From the NCBI GenBank assembly GCA_914767715.1, contig OU612067.1, forward strand, positions 34,322,162 to 34,386,161: DNA of 64,000 bases, given 5' to 3'. Positions 1 to 12,445 of this stretch are shown piece after piece (positions within the stretch are counted from its first letter, which is position 1; each line of letters opens with the position of its first letter). Source of the stretch: Membranipora membranacea (lineage: Eukaryota > Bryozoa > Gymnolaemata > Cheilostomatida > Membraniporidae). The notes beneath the pieces were generated by a model. The model had not been told where the DNA came from. It ran no database searches and saw nothing but the letters and a program-made list of their open reading frames with translations. Both the position numbers and the translations under genes were made by a program.

Positions 1-1364
1 CATACTGGGTAGGTTTATCTGGGCTTATGTGGTCTGATGTAGTATAGATCAATCTTTGATATGGGAACAGTAACTGCTGCGAGTCAACTCAACACTGAAA
101 CACAGACATCAACACTCCACTCATAATAATATGCTTGGAGGGGCTATAGTTATTCGGCATATATTGCTGACCAAGAACAGTTAAGATTTTATTGCCCTGA
201 AGGAAATTTGGTATTAAAAAGCTATAGCCATGCTTAGATGTATGTTCAGGTATGTTGTTACGTGGTACGTTCTGAGCAGGCATAGCGGTTTTAAAATTCA
301 GCTGTTGAATATGACTAAAGTAGGTTACATAATGGGAAGCTTTATCTGTAATATTTCATGTTGCCAATAAATGATGACAAAGCAAGCATTCCTCTTGCCA
401 ATAAGCCGTGCAGAAAAAGGGAAAATGAGATAGTGGATAATATGTTCATCCCTCACATGAAATTAAGTGGAACCCAATCAAAATTTGGCACCAATCCTAT
501 TATTTATTATTATAGAGTTATTGAGGTAAGTCCTAGTATAGCATGGGGTTTCATTACATAACCACATCCTCTATAAATCATCTATCAAGGTAGGAAATTA
601 GGTGTCTCCCCCTCTCCTCACAAGAATATGTATGTTTTCTGCGAGACAAGACAATATGCCAGTTTTCAGCGAGTGTGAATATTAACATCACCGTTGACCC
701 CTTATCGTATATATAGTGTTTACCACATAGCTGATAATAATGTATTAACAATGTCACTTCTAACTCTAGTACAAGCTTCTCAGCAATATAATGAATCATT
801 TACACGCTGATAAGACAGGGATTTTAATGTTTAGTGATAAGTTGGTCTTGTTAACAGTGGTAAGCTTACGCAATGGCTGTAAGAGGAAGCAGTTCGAACG
901 TTTGTCGATTCGATTTCTCTGGTTTGAAATAGATAGATGAAAGGGTTGACAGACCGCTCAATGTTTTTTCTAATTGTAGTAAGTTATAATATTATACAAT
1001 CAGGGTATCAGAGACTGCATAGGCACACATCTATCTCTAACCTACTTTTTTATTCTTTCATCCTAGTAATAGTTTATATCATGATGTAACGCTAAAGCTT
1101 AATAAAACATTCCAAACTTGACACCCGAAGCTTTCCTATTTGAACATTGTTTGTTTTTTGGTAGCGGCTTTCATGCATGCGTTTCACTCAAGAGTGGTTA
1201 TCGTTTAGTGTATGACAAAGTTAGGCACTTAACTTTTGAATCCTAATTTTATCTTGACAGGATTATTTTTATTCTTCCGAAATCGAAATTGTATTAACAA
1301 TACTACAAAAGATGTCAATGTTGGCACAAGTTATATATTTTTCACATTTCATTACTCATTATAG
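1..1364. other. Intron or upstream sequence of the first gene
   Basis: No coding exon that I can support. A splice acceptor (cattatag) ends this stretch at 1363-1364, so most or all of it is probably an intron of the plus-strand gene that follows. The short open frames here have no recognisable protein character. Confidence 0.5.
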
Positions 1365-4300
1365 GTGGCCGCTGTGATCAAGTCTCTAACTCCTGGCTGT
1401 GATGTAACTGTGGAGTGAGATCTACCTCTTCTTTACAAGCTCTGGTATCAACAAAGTATTTATCTAGCAGACTCGATAATCGAAGCCTGCCCGAAGACAA
1501 ATCAGTGATGGCTGATCAGCCGACAGCAGCATCTCGTAGTAGTTTGGTGGTTGAGAGACATTATATGCCTCGATCTGCACCTCGATATAACACCTCATTC
1601 GACAGTCAGGACCCCACAGTACCCAGTCAGAGGAGCCCAAGATACTCCGAGCAGCCTAGCCCCGGTGTGTCATCACTTAACTCTGTCACACCAGCTCACA
1701 GAGGAGGATACGCGTCGGGGTACTCCGCCTCGGAGGTAGGTCAGAATTGATGGCCTCACAATCTTCAATTAAATTATTTTTAATATTCAGAATCCGCTGC
1801 TGCTCAGACAGCAGCCCTTAAGTTAAGGTGTAGGGTCCGTGTCTAGGGTTCTTCATATGTAAAGTTATTTGATACAAGTTTCGACACAGAACCATTTGTG
1901 AGAAAAGGATGAGGTGTGTTGATGTAATTGATATTAAGCTTGGCACGAATCTCACAGCTCAGTCTCAGCTCAGATATGTAAATTGATACCACTTTATTTC
2001 CTAATAGACCAAATCTAGGTATAGAGCGTCTATTATTGTCAAATTATTAGCATAACAAACCATCCATACCATCTGGAAGGCTGCGAGAGAAACTTACAAT
2101 AATTTTTCTAACATTTGATATCCTCTCTGACTGCCAGGCTCCAACTCTTGGCAGTCCTGCCTGACGATTCCTCAGAATACTCATTTACTTTTGTATAGAT
2201 GAGAATGATTTCTGCTGAGTTGTCTGCATGGACCCAGACATTTTAATGAGGGGCGCTGAGAAGAAACGATATAATTTAACTTTCAATCTAACCTGTAGCC
2301 CATACTCACCACCGGCAATCATGCAAATCACTTCCCTGTAAAAGTGTGTACAATTTCGGTATGTTGTTTGAAGAGACATCAAAGTTGATTCAGGACGTTG
2401 CGTTGCGTAACGTCTGATGGTAATATTAATGATAATGGCGAATACAACCACCTGTAATCATATGTTGACAGCCTATAATTTTGTGGTTTTAGGTATCATC
2501 ACTGGCTGGCAGTGTGAGCTCGATGCCGGCTCCTCGACAGCACCTTGATCCCCGATCGCTGCCGTACGCGAGCCGATATGGTCCAGGTGAGAGCGGTGAC
2601 TCAGGTATGTACAGTGCTGCCGCCCGAGCGCCCAGCTATGCTGACTCTACCACTAGCTACGCCACAGAGACAGATCTCGACTCAGTCAGCGGCTATCGTC
2701 ACAGAGCACCTGTACACGGCAGTCAGAGCTCATACGACAGCAGGTATAGAGATGAACTATTCAAACCTAAGGCAGCTCCGCGTATCGACCAGCGAGTGGT
2801 CAGGAATATGTATGGTGAGGTACATCCCAGGAATTTACCTAGTGAAGACATTCCGACACCCTCTAGTGGTGATGAACTGGAAACAATGAGTGAGGCGTCG
2901 ATACCATCATTCACTGACGTACCGAGAGCGCGCCCGAGGGCTAGTATACGCAGGAAGAAACTCACTGAGGTAAACAGTGCATTCGTAAGTGACGATGAAA
3001 GTTTAGCAAGCCAGCAATTAGACAGAGACAGATCTAAGTCTTTACCCAGGGGTATTCTTAAAGTTTCTACAGACATATCAGACGCAGAATCACTAGCCAC
3101 TAGTGGTAACTTTAGGCGCACAGCTAGCGGCAGAACTGTTAGATTTCAGCATCATGACAAAGCCAGAACGCTGCCTAAAAAATCTATAACTTATGACGAG
3201 GATGAGAGCGATGCTAGTAAGGGCAAGAAAAAAAAGAAACAATCCTCTGACCCGTTCGCTGTGATGAAACCTGTCGGAATTAAAGAGGCAAGAAATGATC
3301 CCAAGAGATCGTCTGGAAGGGATAAGAAAAGGTCCAGTCAGCGCGGTAGTCAGAGAGGTCGTCAGTCAAGGTCATCTTCTCACGATAGATCAAGGTCAGT
3401 GGAGATACACGCCGCATTGTCTCTGAATTCTTTCTTCCTACAGAATTAATTAGTTTGTGATCATAGCGATGCCTGGCAGATTCAATTGCAATTACTGTTT
3501 ATTTTTCGCACTTGATTTAAGAATGGACACTCTTTGGCTATAAAATGAAGCATCTAGGGATGTGTGGGTTCTGGTGAACAATTACAGGACACCACAAGGG
3601 TATTATAAACAATACTACTATCGACAGAGGTATGTATGTCAGCCCTTAAAGTGACACGACGCGATTAATGATGTGAAGAAATTTCTTTTTACCATGCAAG
3701 AGCTAGATTGGAATGTCAAGGGCACTGGGTAATGAGCGCTTGTATCTAGGCCCTTATCTGTAATAAAGGCCAATAAATATCCTAGTATCTGAGATCATTG
3801 CCTGAGAATTACAATGTCAAAGAACTGGAAGATTCACAAGATAATAGGGTATTATATTCATGCAAAAATTGATAGCCGATGTTGAGTAATAATAATGTGA
3901 AGCTGCACAAGACTGATAACCAAACCAAATACTTAATTTATGGTCCTCAGGGCATCCGTTCCACCACCCTACAAGCTATGCACTGATCCAGGAAGCAAAT
4001 CAAATAGATTTAAACACCAAAGGGGTTTCAAAACACTTCTACTTCACCATGGCTGTGTATGTGCAGAAATGTTCTAATCAGCATAAGATTATGACTTGTT
4101 GCGTAGTGATTGACATATGTGATAGGAGAAGCACGTACAGGTTTTTGTTAGGGTTGCATAGTCAAGTGATTTTTTATAATATGCATAACTGAGGCCATCT
4201 CTAACCTATTATGGTTTTTCCATGCTCAGCATTACAGAAAAACACAGCCAGGCACATCCGGCACTAAGTCTCAACAAGCATGAGTGGTGAACAAGAGATC

Positions 4301-5687
4301 TTCCAGTTGAGACGCTAGCTTGTTGTTTAATAGAGTTTATGCCTGTGACACTGCAAAGTATGAACACATCTACTTGGCTAATTTGGCTAATTTGTTTCAT
4401 AACGTTGGTTATAAGGCAGAGGTCATATAATCAAATCTTATGTCTCCATAATACACCAATGTGATCGGTGCATAGACAAGAGTTTCCATTTCCTCAATGT
4501 GATGCACTGCGGTGATGGTGTAGCTTGTCACGTCCCGTATAGGCAGGATGAATAAGACCATTGACTGAGTTAACAACATAGAACATCCAGTATTGCTCTC
4601 CATAGCCAGTGTAAGAGAGGATAATTGCATATATAATAAACTAAAATCTTACTATTTAGTACTCATACATATTCACAAAATATACATTTATGCAATCACA
4701 CATATTTATTTTTTTACCTAACAGGCCATCGAGTAGATCAGGGTCAATGGGCCGTGACAGACCTGGCTCAGGTAGAGGGCGCTCATCGTCAGCGGACGGT
4801 AGGAGGAGGTCAGCTTCTACAGATAGATCTCCGACTAGTGTGAGCAGCGCAGGCAAAGTGTCTGTCAGGGGAGACGATGTCAAAATAGAGGTAAGATAAC
4901 TCTCTGTACTATTCAGACTGAATATATTGTTTGTAATACTCCTATTTCTAGTACTTACGCTGGAAAAAACCAAGTTAACATGTGGCTATTGGCCAGGATC
5001 TAGTGGCCAGGATCAGACCTGCACAAAAGCCATGTGGCAGTATTAAATTATCGCACATGCACCTTGGCTCAATATAAATAGGCATCTGTAGTCATCACTT
5101 TGCATGCTGACAAGATGCAGATGTTTCAATGCTGAAAAGAATCTCGTATGATATAATATGGCGATGTTATACCGTTCAAATACAATCACTAGTCATCGCT
5201 AGACAGCCTTTAGATGCCATATTCAAACTGCTCTCTCACTCAAATTATTTTCAGATGCCAACAGCGCCAACAAGTAAACCCCCGACCCCACAAGACCAAA
5301 TCACCGCTTCGTTAGACAGAGACAATCAACGAGACACCCAGAAAATCCTCAAATGGTGTCTCATAGTCGGTCTGCCGGCTGTTCTCATAATTGTTGTGAT
5401 AGCTGTTGTAGTTGGTGTATTTTCAGCCAACTAGCACTAATGATTTCTTATTCTCTCGATCCCTTCTAAGTTAACTGTTGTGACACATACTAACACCTCT
5501 CTATATGTTGGTTTACTTATAGATGCCTTCTTCAAAGCCTAAACAACAGAGTATGTTTAAAGAAATAGCCAAGTCTGATAACAAAAGAGACACACAGAAG
5601 ATCCTCAAATGGTGTCTGATTATTGGGGTACCTGCCGTTCTTATCGTGATAGCGATCGCTGTAGTGGTAGGTATATTCGCTAAATAA
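1365..5687 (+). CDS. 3' part of a PDZ-like, Ser/Arg-rich, tail-anchored protein gene
   Basis: I do not recognise the family. Exons inferred: 1365-1414, 1471-1735, 2493-3394, 4725-4890, then either 5255-5434 or 5523-5687. The 5' end lies outside the window or in unseen exons. The first exon encodes VAAVIKSLTPGCDVTVE, which resembles the last helix and strand of a PDZ domain. About 440 residues of low-complexity linker follow, rich in Ser, Arg, Tyr and Pro, with acidic patches near 2850-2900 and 2990-3010, a Lys run (GKKKKKQ, near 3226) and an RS-like stretch (3300-3394 and 4725-4850). The protein ends in one hydrophobic segment of about 20 residues with almost nothing after it, the layout of a tail-anchored protein facing the cytosol. 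Intron phases agree from 1471 onwards. A membrane-tethered scaffold is an inference; no enzymatic motif is visible. Confidence 0.7.
3395..4724 (+). other. Intron without further features
   Basis: Donor aag/gtcagt at 3394/3395 and acceptor taacag ending at 4724, phase 2. I see no exon, transposon or notable repeat inside. Confidence 0.6.
5255..5434 (+). CDS. Alternative last exon A: tail-anchor membrane segment
   Basis: Acceptor ttttcag precedes 5255 and the exon is read in phase 0 from the exon ending at 4890 (gag/gtaaga). It encodes 59 residues: a polar lead with KPPTPQDQITASLDRDNQRD, then TQKILKWCLI, a Val/Ile-rich membrane segment and the end VGVFSAN before the stop. It opens with ATG, but that codon is internal to the protein if the exon is spliced. 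Confidence 0.75.
   Translation: MPTAPTSKPPTPQDQITASLDRDNQRDTQKILKWCLIVGLPAVLIIVVIAVVVGVFSAN
5523..5687 (+). CDS. Alternative last exon B: duplicated tail-anchor membrane segment
   Basis: This is a second copy of the preceding terminal exon, 88 bases further on, with its own acceptor (cttatag), the same phase 0, the same opening ATG and its own stop. It encodes 54 residues. The lead differs (MPSSKPKQQSMFKEIAKSDN) but the anchor is close (TQKILKWCLIIGVPAVLIV, ending VGIFAK). The two exons must be alternatives, because exon A carries a stop codon. Confidence 0.75.
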   Translation: MPSSKPKQQSMFKEIAKSDNKRDTQKILKWCLIIGVPAVLIVIAIAVVVGIFAK

Positions 5688-7007
5688 TCAAATCTGAGCT
5701 GGAGGATTTAGCCTAGAGGATGAAGCGCCTTCAGCAATGGCAAAGTGGCTAATTCATCTTTCATCTCTCTATACACACTAGCTCTCTTATTAGATGTTTC
5801 ACCTGTTTCAAGACTAAACTGTATTACTCTATTCCATCTCTAAGTAAATCTATACTTTACACTGTTACACCTTCTATACTATAATATGTGAAAAATCCTG
5901 ACTCCTCTCTGTCACTAAATGATGATCTACTAGATTAAATACCCCTTCAATGAGATTAGTAAATATATAGTATTACTAATACCTTGATTTCATTGGTTAG
6001 GTATTAATACTCTGATGAGCACAGAGGGAGTTATCCTTCCAGGTAACTAAAGAACACAACTCCTATAGGTGCATGTATAAGGTGTTGCCCATCCCGCATC
6101 TAATCACTCTACTTATAAATTGCCTCAGTTTTCGGTTTTGGCCTTGATAACCACGATGTACATTCCTTCCTATTCCGACCTTCTGTAAATATTCCTCCAT
6201 GAATAGTTCGCTGCTATATTTTTTATCAACATCATAAATATACAGTTTTCAACATTCCAATGTTTTATCAGAATACATTTTTTTATCGATTTTATGCTGA
6301 CGATCTGTTGTTAGCAGTTCTCTGACCAAACGCAAACCCTCTATAAGGATGTGAATTATTTTTTATCATAAATTCACCATATAGAGAGCAATAGTTGATT
6401 TTTACCAATGAATGTCAAAAGCTAACTCCCACCAATTTCAATTCAAACTTGCACCAAGGATATAAATCTCCTTGTTTGCACAGAAGAGAAATATTTCCTT
6501 TGGTTTGCCAGACTGAAGCTCTAAATTGCTATCTTAACTGAGGTGGCAGACTAGCTGGTATGGCTTCTCTTCTCTTTAACCAAACTTTCCATCGGTGACA
6601 TTCCTCTTTTAATACATCAGACCTAACACATCTTTTAATCAATCAACCGCAGCTCTAAAGTCTCATGGTGATCATAGCTGCTATAATTATGTCCCTCTTT
6701 TGCTACAATGATTTTAGAAGATAGCAAAGATAGATCTTTATTATTTTTCTATACAAATTTGGGAAATAAAATGAGTATAAAAAGCTTATTGTTTTCAATA
6801 TTCAATCACTTTAGGCTATGTGTAAAAAAATAATTACAGCAAGAGCACCTGTCAAACGATGTCAGGAAGAGCACCTGTTCAACCTTGTCAAGGAGTTATC
6901 TAGTACCAGTCCAGGTGGTACTGATACTTGTGAGAAAAAGTGAACAATAGTGAAAATATAAATGTAGTTACATAGACTCAGATCTTTGTGGATTGTGTCG
7001 CATTGTA
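5688..7007. other. 3' flanks of two converging genes
   Basis: This lies between the stop of the plus-strand tail-anchored gene and the stop of minus-strand MTHFS and should hold both 3' untranslated regions. It is AT-rich, with no supported exon or repeat. Confidence 0.5.
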
Positions 7008-8170
7008 TCAATCCTTGAAGACGCGATCAATCAGATAATCAAACTCACTGGTTGGCACATCATCAAGCACCTGTTCAGAGAAAGCGAGTGCCAGAGTGAC
7101 AGGGCACCTGTCAAGTAGTGACTTGTGATTATTGAGAAAAGTATCATAATAGCCCTTACCTCTGCCAAGCCTCTTACCCCCAGCAGTGAAAGCTAACCCA
7201 GGGACTATCACCATATCCAAACCACCTGTAATAAAAGAATATGATGAAAATAATCAAAGAAGGCTGTTGAATACAAGCTAAACCAGAGTGTTAGGGACTT
7301 TTCCAAACATCCTGGTTATATTAACGAATTCTTTTCTTAATATTTTATGAATTCAGAGTTGTATCCTCTTGACAGTTGGGTTCTAGAAGAGGGAGAAAAG
7401 GAGTGGATGACGATCAATCAGAATTTGTCTTCTCATACTTGTTCAGTCATAGGATTTGAAGGTTACAAAGTTTCCATACCAGTTTTCATAGCATCGTCTC
7501 TAGTCTCATCATCGAGAGCTGGTTGAGGGATGTTCCACTTAGTCTTTGGTAGATTATTCATATCATCCATAGAGTATAACCGTAACATCTCCATCTGTCT
7601 ACTCTTCATGTGGTATCGAGGTATAAAACACTTCTTATTATCTGAGAGCATACGCTGGATAAGAGGAGTCGTGTCCACCTCACCAGGCATAGAGAGATAC
7701 ACGGCTATACGCTCGCTCTGCTGATAATTAGAGTCTGCTATCACCTGAAACATTGTGTTAGAGATCAGGGTCGCAGTAGGCTAGCACATTGAGATGAGAG
7801 TCTGAAGTGAATATTAATGTCATGGTACACCAAAAAGACATGCGAAATGAGTAAAGGTGACCCTTGGCAATCCAACCGGACAAAGTGCTTGTTGATGTAT
7901 GAAGAAGTTAAGGCCATACTGTCATATAGAAACAAACCTGATTAATGAGGGACGACAAACCACACACTATGAGCTGCTCTTCCCCTTGCTCTTATGACAA
8001 AGCTGCTGATTCAGGTCGGTTGTGACGGAGACACAGTATTCAATCACAGTAAAAAAAAAATGGTTTACCTTATTCACGACTGACACTGACTTTGTTTTCT
8101 GCACATCCACCGACAGCTTCTCTAGGATCTGCTTGACCTGCTGTCTCACCAGCTGCTTTGACGCTGCCAT
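7008..8170 (-). CDS. MTHFS: 5-formyltetrahydrofolate cyclo-ligase
   Basis: This cytosolic enzyme converts 5-formyltetrahydrofolate to 5,10-methenyltetrahydrofolate using ATP, feeding folinate back into one-carbon metabolism. Minus-strand exons: 8170-8069 (start MAASKQLVRQQVKQIL), 7744-7480, 7225-7008. Phases close and give 194 residues; the human enzyme has 203. Family landmarks are clear: the N-terminal basic helix, ERIAVYLSMPGEVDT, CFIPRY, LPKTKWNIPQP, and the C-terminal nucleotide and folate site GGLDMVIVPGLAF...RLGRGKGYYD. The junctions NK/VIADSNY and KTG/GLDMV match the family alignment. Just upstream of the ATG, the minus strand reads ttttctgaag, which could be an acceptor of an intron in the 5' leader. 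The gene converges with the tail-anchored gene. Nothing looks broken. Confidence 0.93.
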
Positions 8171-9442
8171 TCCTTCAGAAAAAAATAAAATGAAGCTTTA
8201 ACGTTCTAGTAGAGATAGGGGGACTAGAGAGCTAAATTAATATGAGGATGTAGTATGTTTGTGTAATGAGCTCCCTCTGAGTAAGGAGCTAGAGGGCTCT
8301 AAGGGAGTAAATAGGTTTGTGTGGGGGAACGTTTCAACTGTCATTAATAAGTCATCCATTCTATAGATTAGAATCTGCATGATTTGAGCATTGACTTTGC
8401 TTGACAAAGGATCATCAGAACTTAGTTGTGCAAATCTTACCAGACAATGTCACAGGTCTCGAGGTAGTTTTCTCACTGCAGCCTCTTTGTCCAGTTTCTG
8501 TTGACATGGAAGAGGGTTACTGCCTGCTTTCTCTGCAGAAAAAAAGCTTGCAAATAAAGTTTTAGTAACCTTGACTAGACACGACCTAGACTGAAACATT
8601 ATAGATTACTGATGAGGGCAAACTATAAAGCAGAACACAAGATGAATGTTCATAAGTTCATTAAGCTAAGTAGGCGTGGCCTGTGCAAAGTGAACTTTCT
8701 GTGGCTTTGGGAATTCCCAGCAACTGAAGAGGAAATGAGATAATGCATTCTTGGCAGTTGGTGCTGGTCTAATACTCATTACTATTGTATGATGTGGCCA
8801 GTGAACTGGAGTGCTTAGTTCGCAGTTGGAACACTTGGTTTGGATTCAATAACTCAACCATGAACAACCTATGGGCTGACATCAAATAGTCTTATGGAAT
8901 GTATTGTATTTACTACCGGCAGTTATATTACTCTGCAATCCATTGTGGTTGTTGGTTCAATCTGATGATATAGTATAGTTACACCCTATTTTCAGGATTG
9001 GACTTGCTTATAGTTCACTTATCTAGTAGGAAGCAGAAATATAACACTACATCTGCACAGCTGTTTGTCTAAGGTACGTCAACTCCACTGTGTTGCAAAG
9101 TTGTTTTAATGCTTGTCGAGGAACAAAATAATGGATTTGTTGTATAAATGCAAAAATATACCTAGCAGGGTCCAGGTTAAATTTACGGATTTCATATTTT
9201 ATTTGCAAGCAAGACACTGACACACTCTGCACAGGTACAACAACAAGAACCTATCTACGGCGCAAACCGAAATGAGTTTGTGAAGTGAAACTGGCTTTTT
9301 GAAAATTTGGCTGGCTTTGGTAATTTCTTTTCCATTCTGTTTGTAACCCTCTCAACCCGAATTCAGTCAAAAAGCAAAGAAGACATAAATCAAAAGTAGG
9401 CTATAAATGATGGAGTTACTGTTTACAGCTTACAGGGTGAAG
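8171..9442. other. Intergenic region between MTHFS and the UBZ gene (divergent)
   Basis: The two genes are transcribed away from this region, so both promoters should lie here. I see no TATA-type element or coding exon that I would defend. Confidence 0.4.
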
Positions 9443-12400
9443 ATGGCGGACTATGATATAGTAGTAGATGGTGAACCTATCCAGAGTAAGCTAAACAGGT
9501 ACAAACTTCAGTACCGCAGAGAGTATGCACGAAGGTGTACCCTCGAGTCTGAGATCAGCTCTAAGTCTGATCTACTCAGACTAACCACAGAGAAGCTTAA
9601 GTCCGCCCTCTCTACTATAACAGAACAGAAATCTACTATAAGATATCTAGAGAGAAAACTCGTCATGGACAAATCGTTACTGGTATGTAGGCGATGAATG
9701 AGACGGTTATAACATGACAATTTAAAAAAATCTATTTCTCCAAAATCAAATGATACCACTGAATTAGTGGAAATTTTTATACCGTATTTTGACATAACTT
9801 TTTGAGCATAAGCATAATAATCAAATGTCACATAATTGAATTCAGGGACAAATATCTAAACTTTTAATTTTTCGATCACTAAAATTGACATTGATAGATT
9901 TGCGAGGGAAATTTTCCTTAGCGGTGAAAAAACTTATCATACACTTTCAGGGATCAAAATCAATTGGTAGATTTATTTCCTTTTTGAATCTTTTGTTGCT
10001 TTTGAACTATTAGTTGCAAGACTTAGTACAAAAAAATTATGGTGACACAACAGGGGAATCTGAAATTCCGATAACATGCCTTATCTACTACCACTCAAGG
10101 TGCTTAATACTGTACATGATAACTTGATTAAATAAAGTAATATGGAATTCTAAGAATCCTGTTGCATATGATGATAACAATCATGATCATGAGTATAATT
10201 CTTGTTAAAAATTACGTTACTCAACAAAATTAACTGCAATCCCCTTTATTCTAAAGTCAGAAGTTTCCTGTTTGAGCTCTGGCTGGAAAAACTCTCTGAT
10301 GTATCACGAATTATTTAGTCTACCACCAATATACTATTAGTTCCTGGAGAGAAACAATCATTGATTATTATTTTTAATAATTAGGACACGATGGATGTAA
10401 GCACAACATTCTCCATGACTGAAGTGGTTTCCCGATCAACTGCTCCTGCTGCTGCAGCTTTTCTCCATCGGGGAGAAAATAAAATACCGACAGCGATAAT
10501 GGAGTTACTTGTGAGTCAGCAATCTTTAGTGAAAGCTTTGGTGAAACGATTACAGAAGCAAAACGACAATCTCGTCAACATCAAAAATATACTGAAAACA
10601 GGTGAGGTCATGATTACCGTGAGGTCATCTCCGTGAGGTCATCTCCGTGAGGTCATCGGTGTGAGGTCATCGGTGTGAGGTCATTGCTGTCAGGCTGACT
10701 TCCTCCTTCCATAGTCAGCAGAAGGGGGAGAAAAGTCAGCCATTATCTCATGAAACAGTATCATAAGAACAGCTAGCAGGCACAGATGTAGATTCAATTA
10801 TTGATAGCGAAACATTCTGAGAAAACTGATCGCATCTGAGTAACTTGTTGTACGATAAGCCGAGCTTTTCACTTCGCCTCGATCAGCGAAGCTTCTTACA
10901 GTGCCTCGCTGGTTGGGTTACTGTTATCACTGTTTGTTATATGAGACCTGCTTATCAGATAAAAGGTTGAGCATTCAGCTACAAAATGGTTAGAGCCCTA
11001 ATAACAAGATTACAAGGAAGTGACTCTTACAGAGTACAGATCATATTTAATAGCTCGTCTTCAATGGGCTGCTAGCAAGAGGACAAGTGTACTGTTATCT
11101 GATTACTAAAAAAAGCCTTGTAGATTGTAGATTGTAGTTTCCAATTTCCACTTATTTTATGTTCACATCCCGTCACCATAAGTCATACACCTGGTGCTCA
11201 GGCTACTTGGCGTTCAGACTATTTGGCTCAAATTCCTTGGCCTACAGATGCTCACATAGTCCACAAAATAATGTACAGTGCAGCTGGCGCACAGCTGTCA
11301 GATTTTCATATCCTTTGTTTTAGAACATTTTCTGATAACATCCTTGTCAATCTTTGTTCCAAGGGGAGCAGTTCTATTTTCTACTCCATGACATGCACAT
11401 AAATTTCCATCTATATGCTGACATTCCAATTAAATTATTCTTGAGGCAACATCAAGATGATGAAGTCATCATCCTTACTCTGTGATATACTGCTCTTATG
11501 AGATGAAGGAATTTCCCCTAAAAGCTAATGAGTCATATTATTTGAGGATATTGCATTTCAGATCCGGCCTTTGATTGGGTAATATTGCAGTTAAAATAAA
11601 CAAACTTAGAAAAACGAAGATCATTTGTTGAGTCACAATGGACCTATTCTTCTCTTGTTGCAGTTTTGGGGAAAGGCAACATGTCAAATATGGAAATGGA
11701 ACCAACTTCCGCATGTGACTCAATCAGTGAAGATATACTGAGACTAACTAAACAAGACTATTCAGATCCCATAAATGGTTCATCTCATACAAGGACCAAT
11801 AGTCACTCTCCTGCTAATACGACTTTGAGTCAACCAAACCGTCCAAGAGCCGCACCAAGAAGTATCAACTCAATCCACCGTATGAGCTCGGTGCAGCGTA
11901 AAAGACCAATGAGAGACAGGGAGGTTAATTCTTCCTCCTCAGAAGCGAGCGGAAACGAGGGTGCTTCTAAAGTGCTAAACAGAAACTGCCCGGCTTGCAA
12001 CAGGCAATTTGCTGACAAATCCAATCAGTCGAGCTTTGAGCAGCATTTTATAGACTGTGTAGATAACTTGTGTCATCAGGCTGCAGCCCAAAGTAACAAT
12101 ACGCCTCTCAGGGTGGATCTCAATGCCAACCTCAAACTGCCTCCTCAAACCAAACCACATAGTAGAGAGGACGCCTCACAAGATGAGAACAAAACATGCC
12201 CAGCGTGTGATATACAGTTCCGTAGTGAGACAGACCAGGCTAGCTTTGAGCGTCACGTTTTAGGATGTGTGGAGAAGCTGTGCCAACAGGACATCCTTGG
12301 TGCCGGAGGAGCCGAGGGGAAGCAGCTGGCCAACGATAAGATATGTCCGATGTGTGAGACAAACTTCCCACCGTACTCTGATCAGCACATGTTTGAGCGT

Positions 12401-12445
12401 CATGTACTATCTCACTTTGATGATGAGACTACTGCTGGGATGTAG
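9443..12445 (+). CDS. Coiled-coil protein with three TAX1BP1/CALCOCO-type UBZ fingers
   Basis: Exons 9443-9682, 10385-10601, 11664-12445; phases close to give 412 residues. I chose the ATG at 9443 because its context (aagATGg) is better than that of the in-frame ATG at 9407. Exon 1 encodes a charged, heptad-like segment (about residues 15-80) and exon 2 a second short helical segment. Exon 3 encodes a Ser/Pro-rich linker and three zinc fingers: CPAC...H...C (about 261-284), CPAC...H...C (331-354) and CPMC...H...H (380-403). The last, with FPPYSDQHMFERHVLSHFD, is very close to the ubiquitin-binding C-terminal fingers of TAX1BP1 and CALCOCO proteins. The SKICH domain and the long coiled coil of those proteins are absent, so this is a short relative or a new arrangement. 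Binding of ubiquitin chains, as in selective autophagy or innate signalling, is an inference from the fingers. Confidence 0.8.

Noticed and set aside
358-561. 67-codon frame ending near a gtaagt site
   Set aside because: No family resemblance, no convincing acceptor or start context, and it lies in what appears to be intronic AT-rich DNA.
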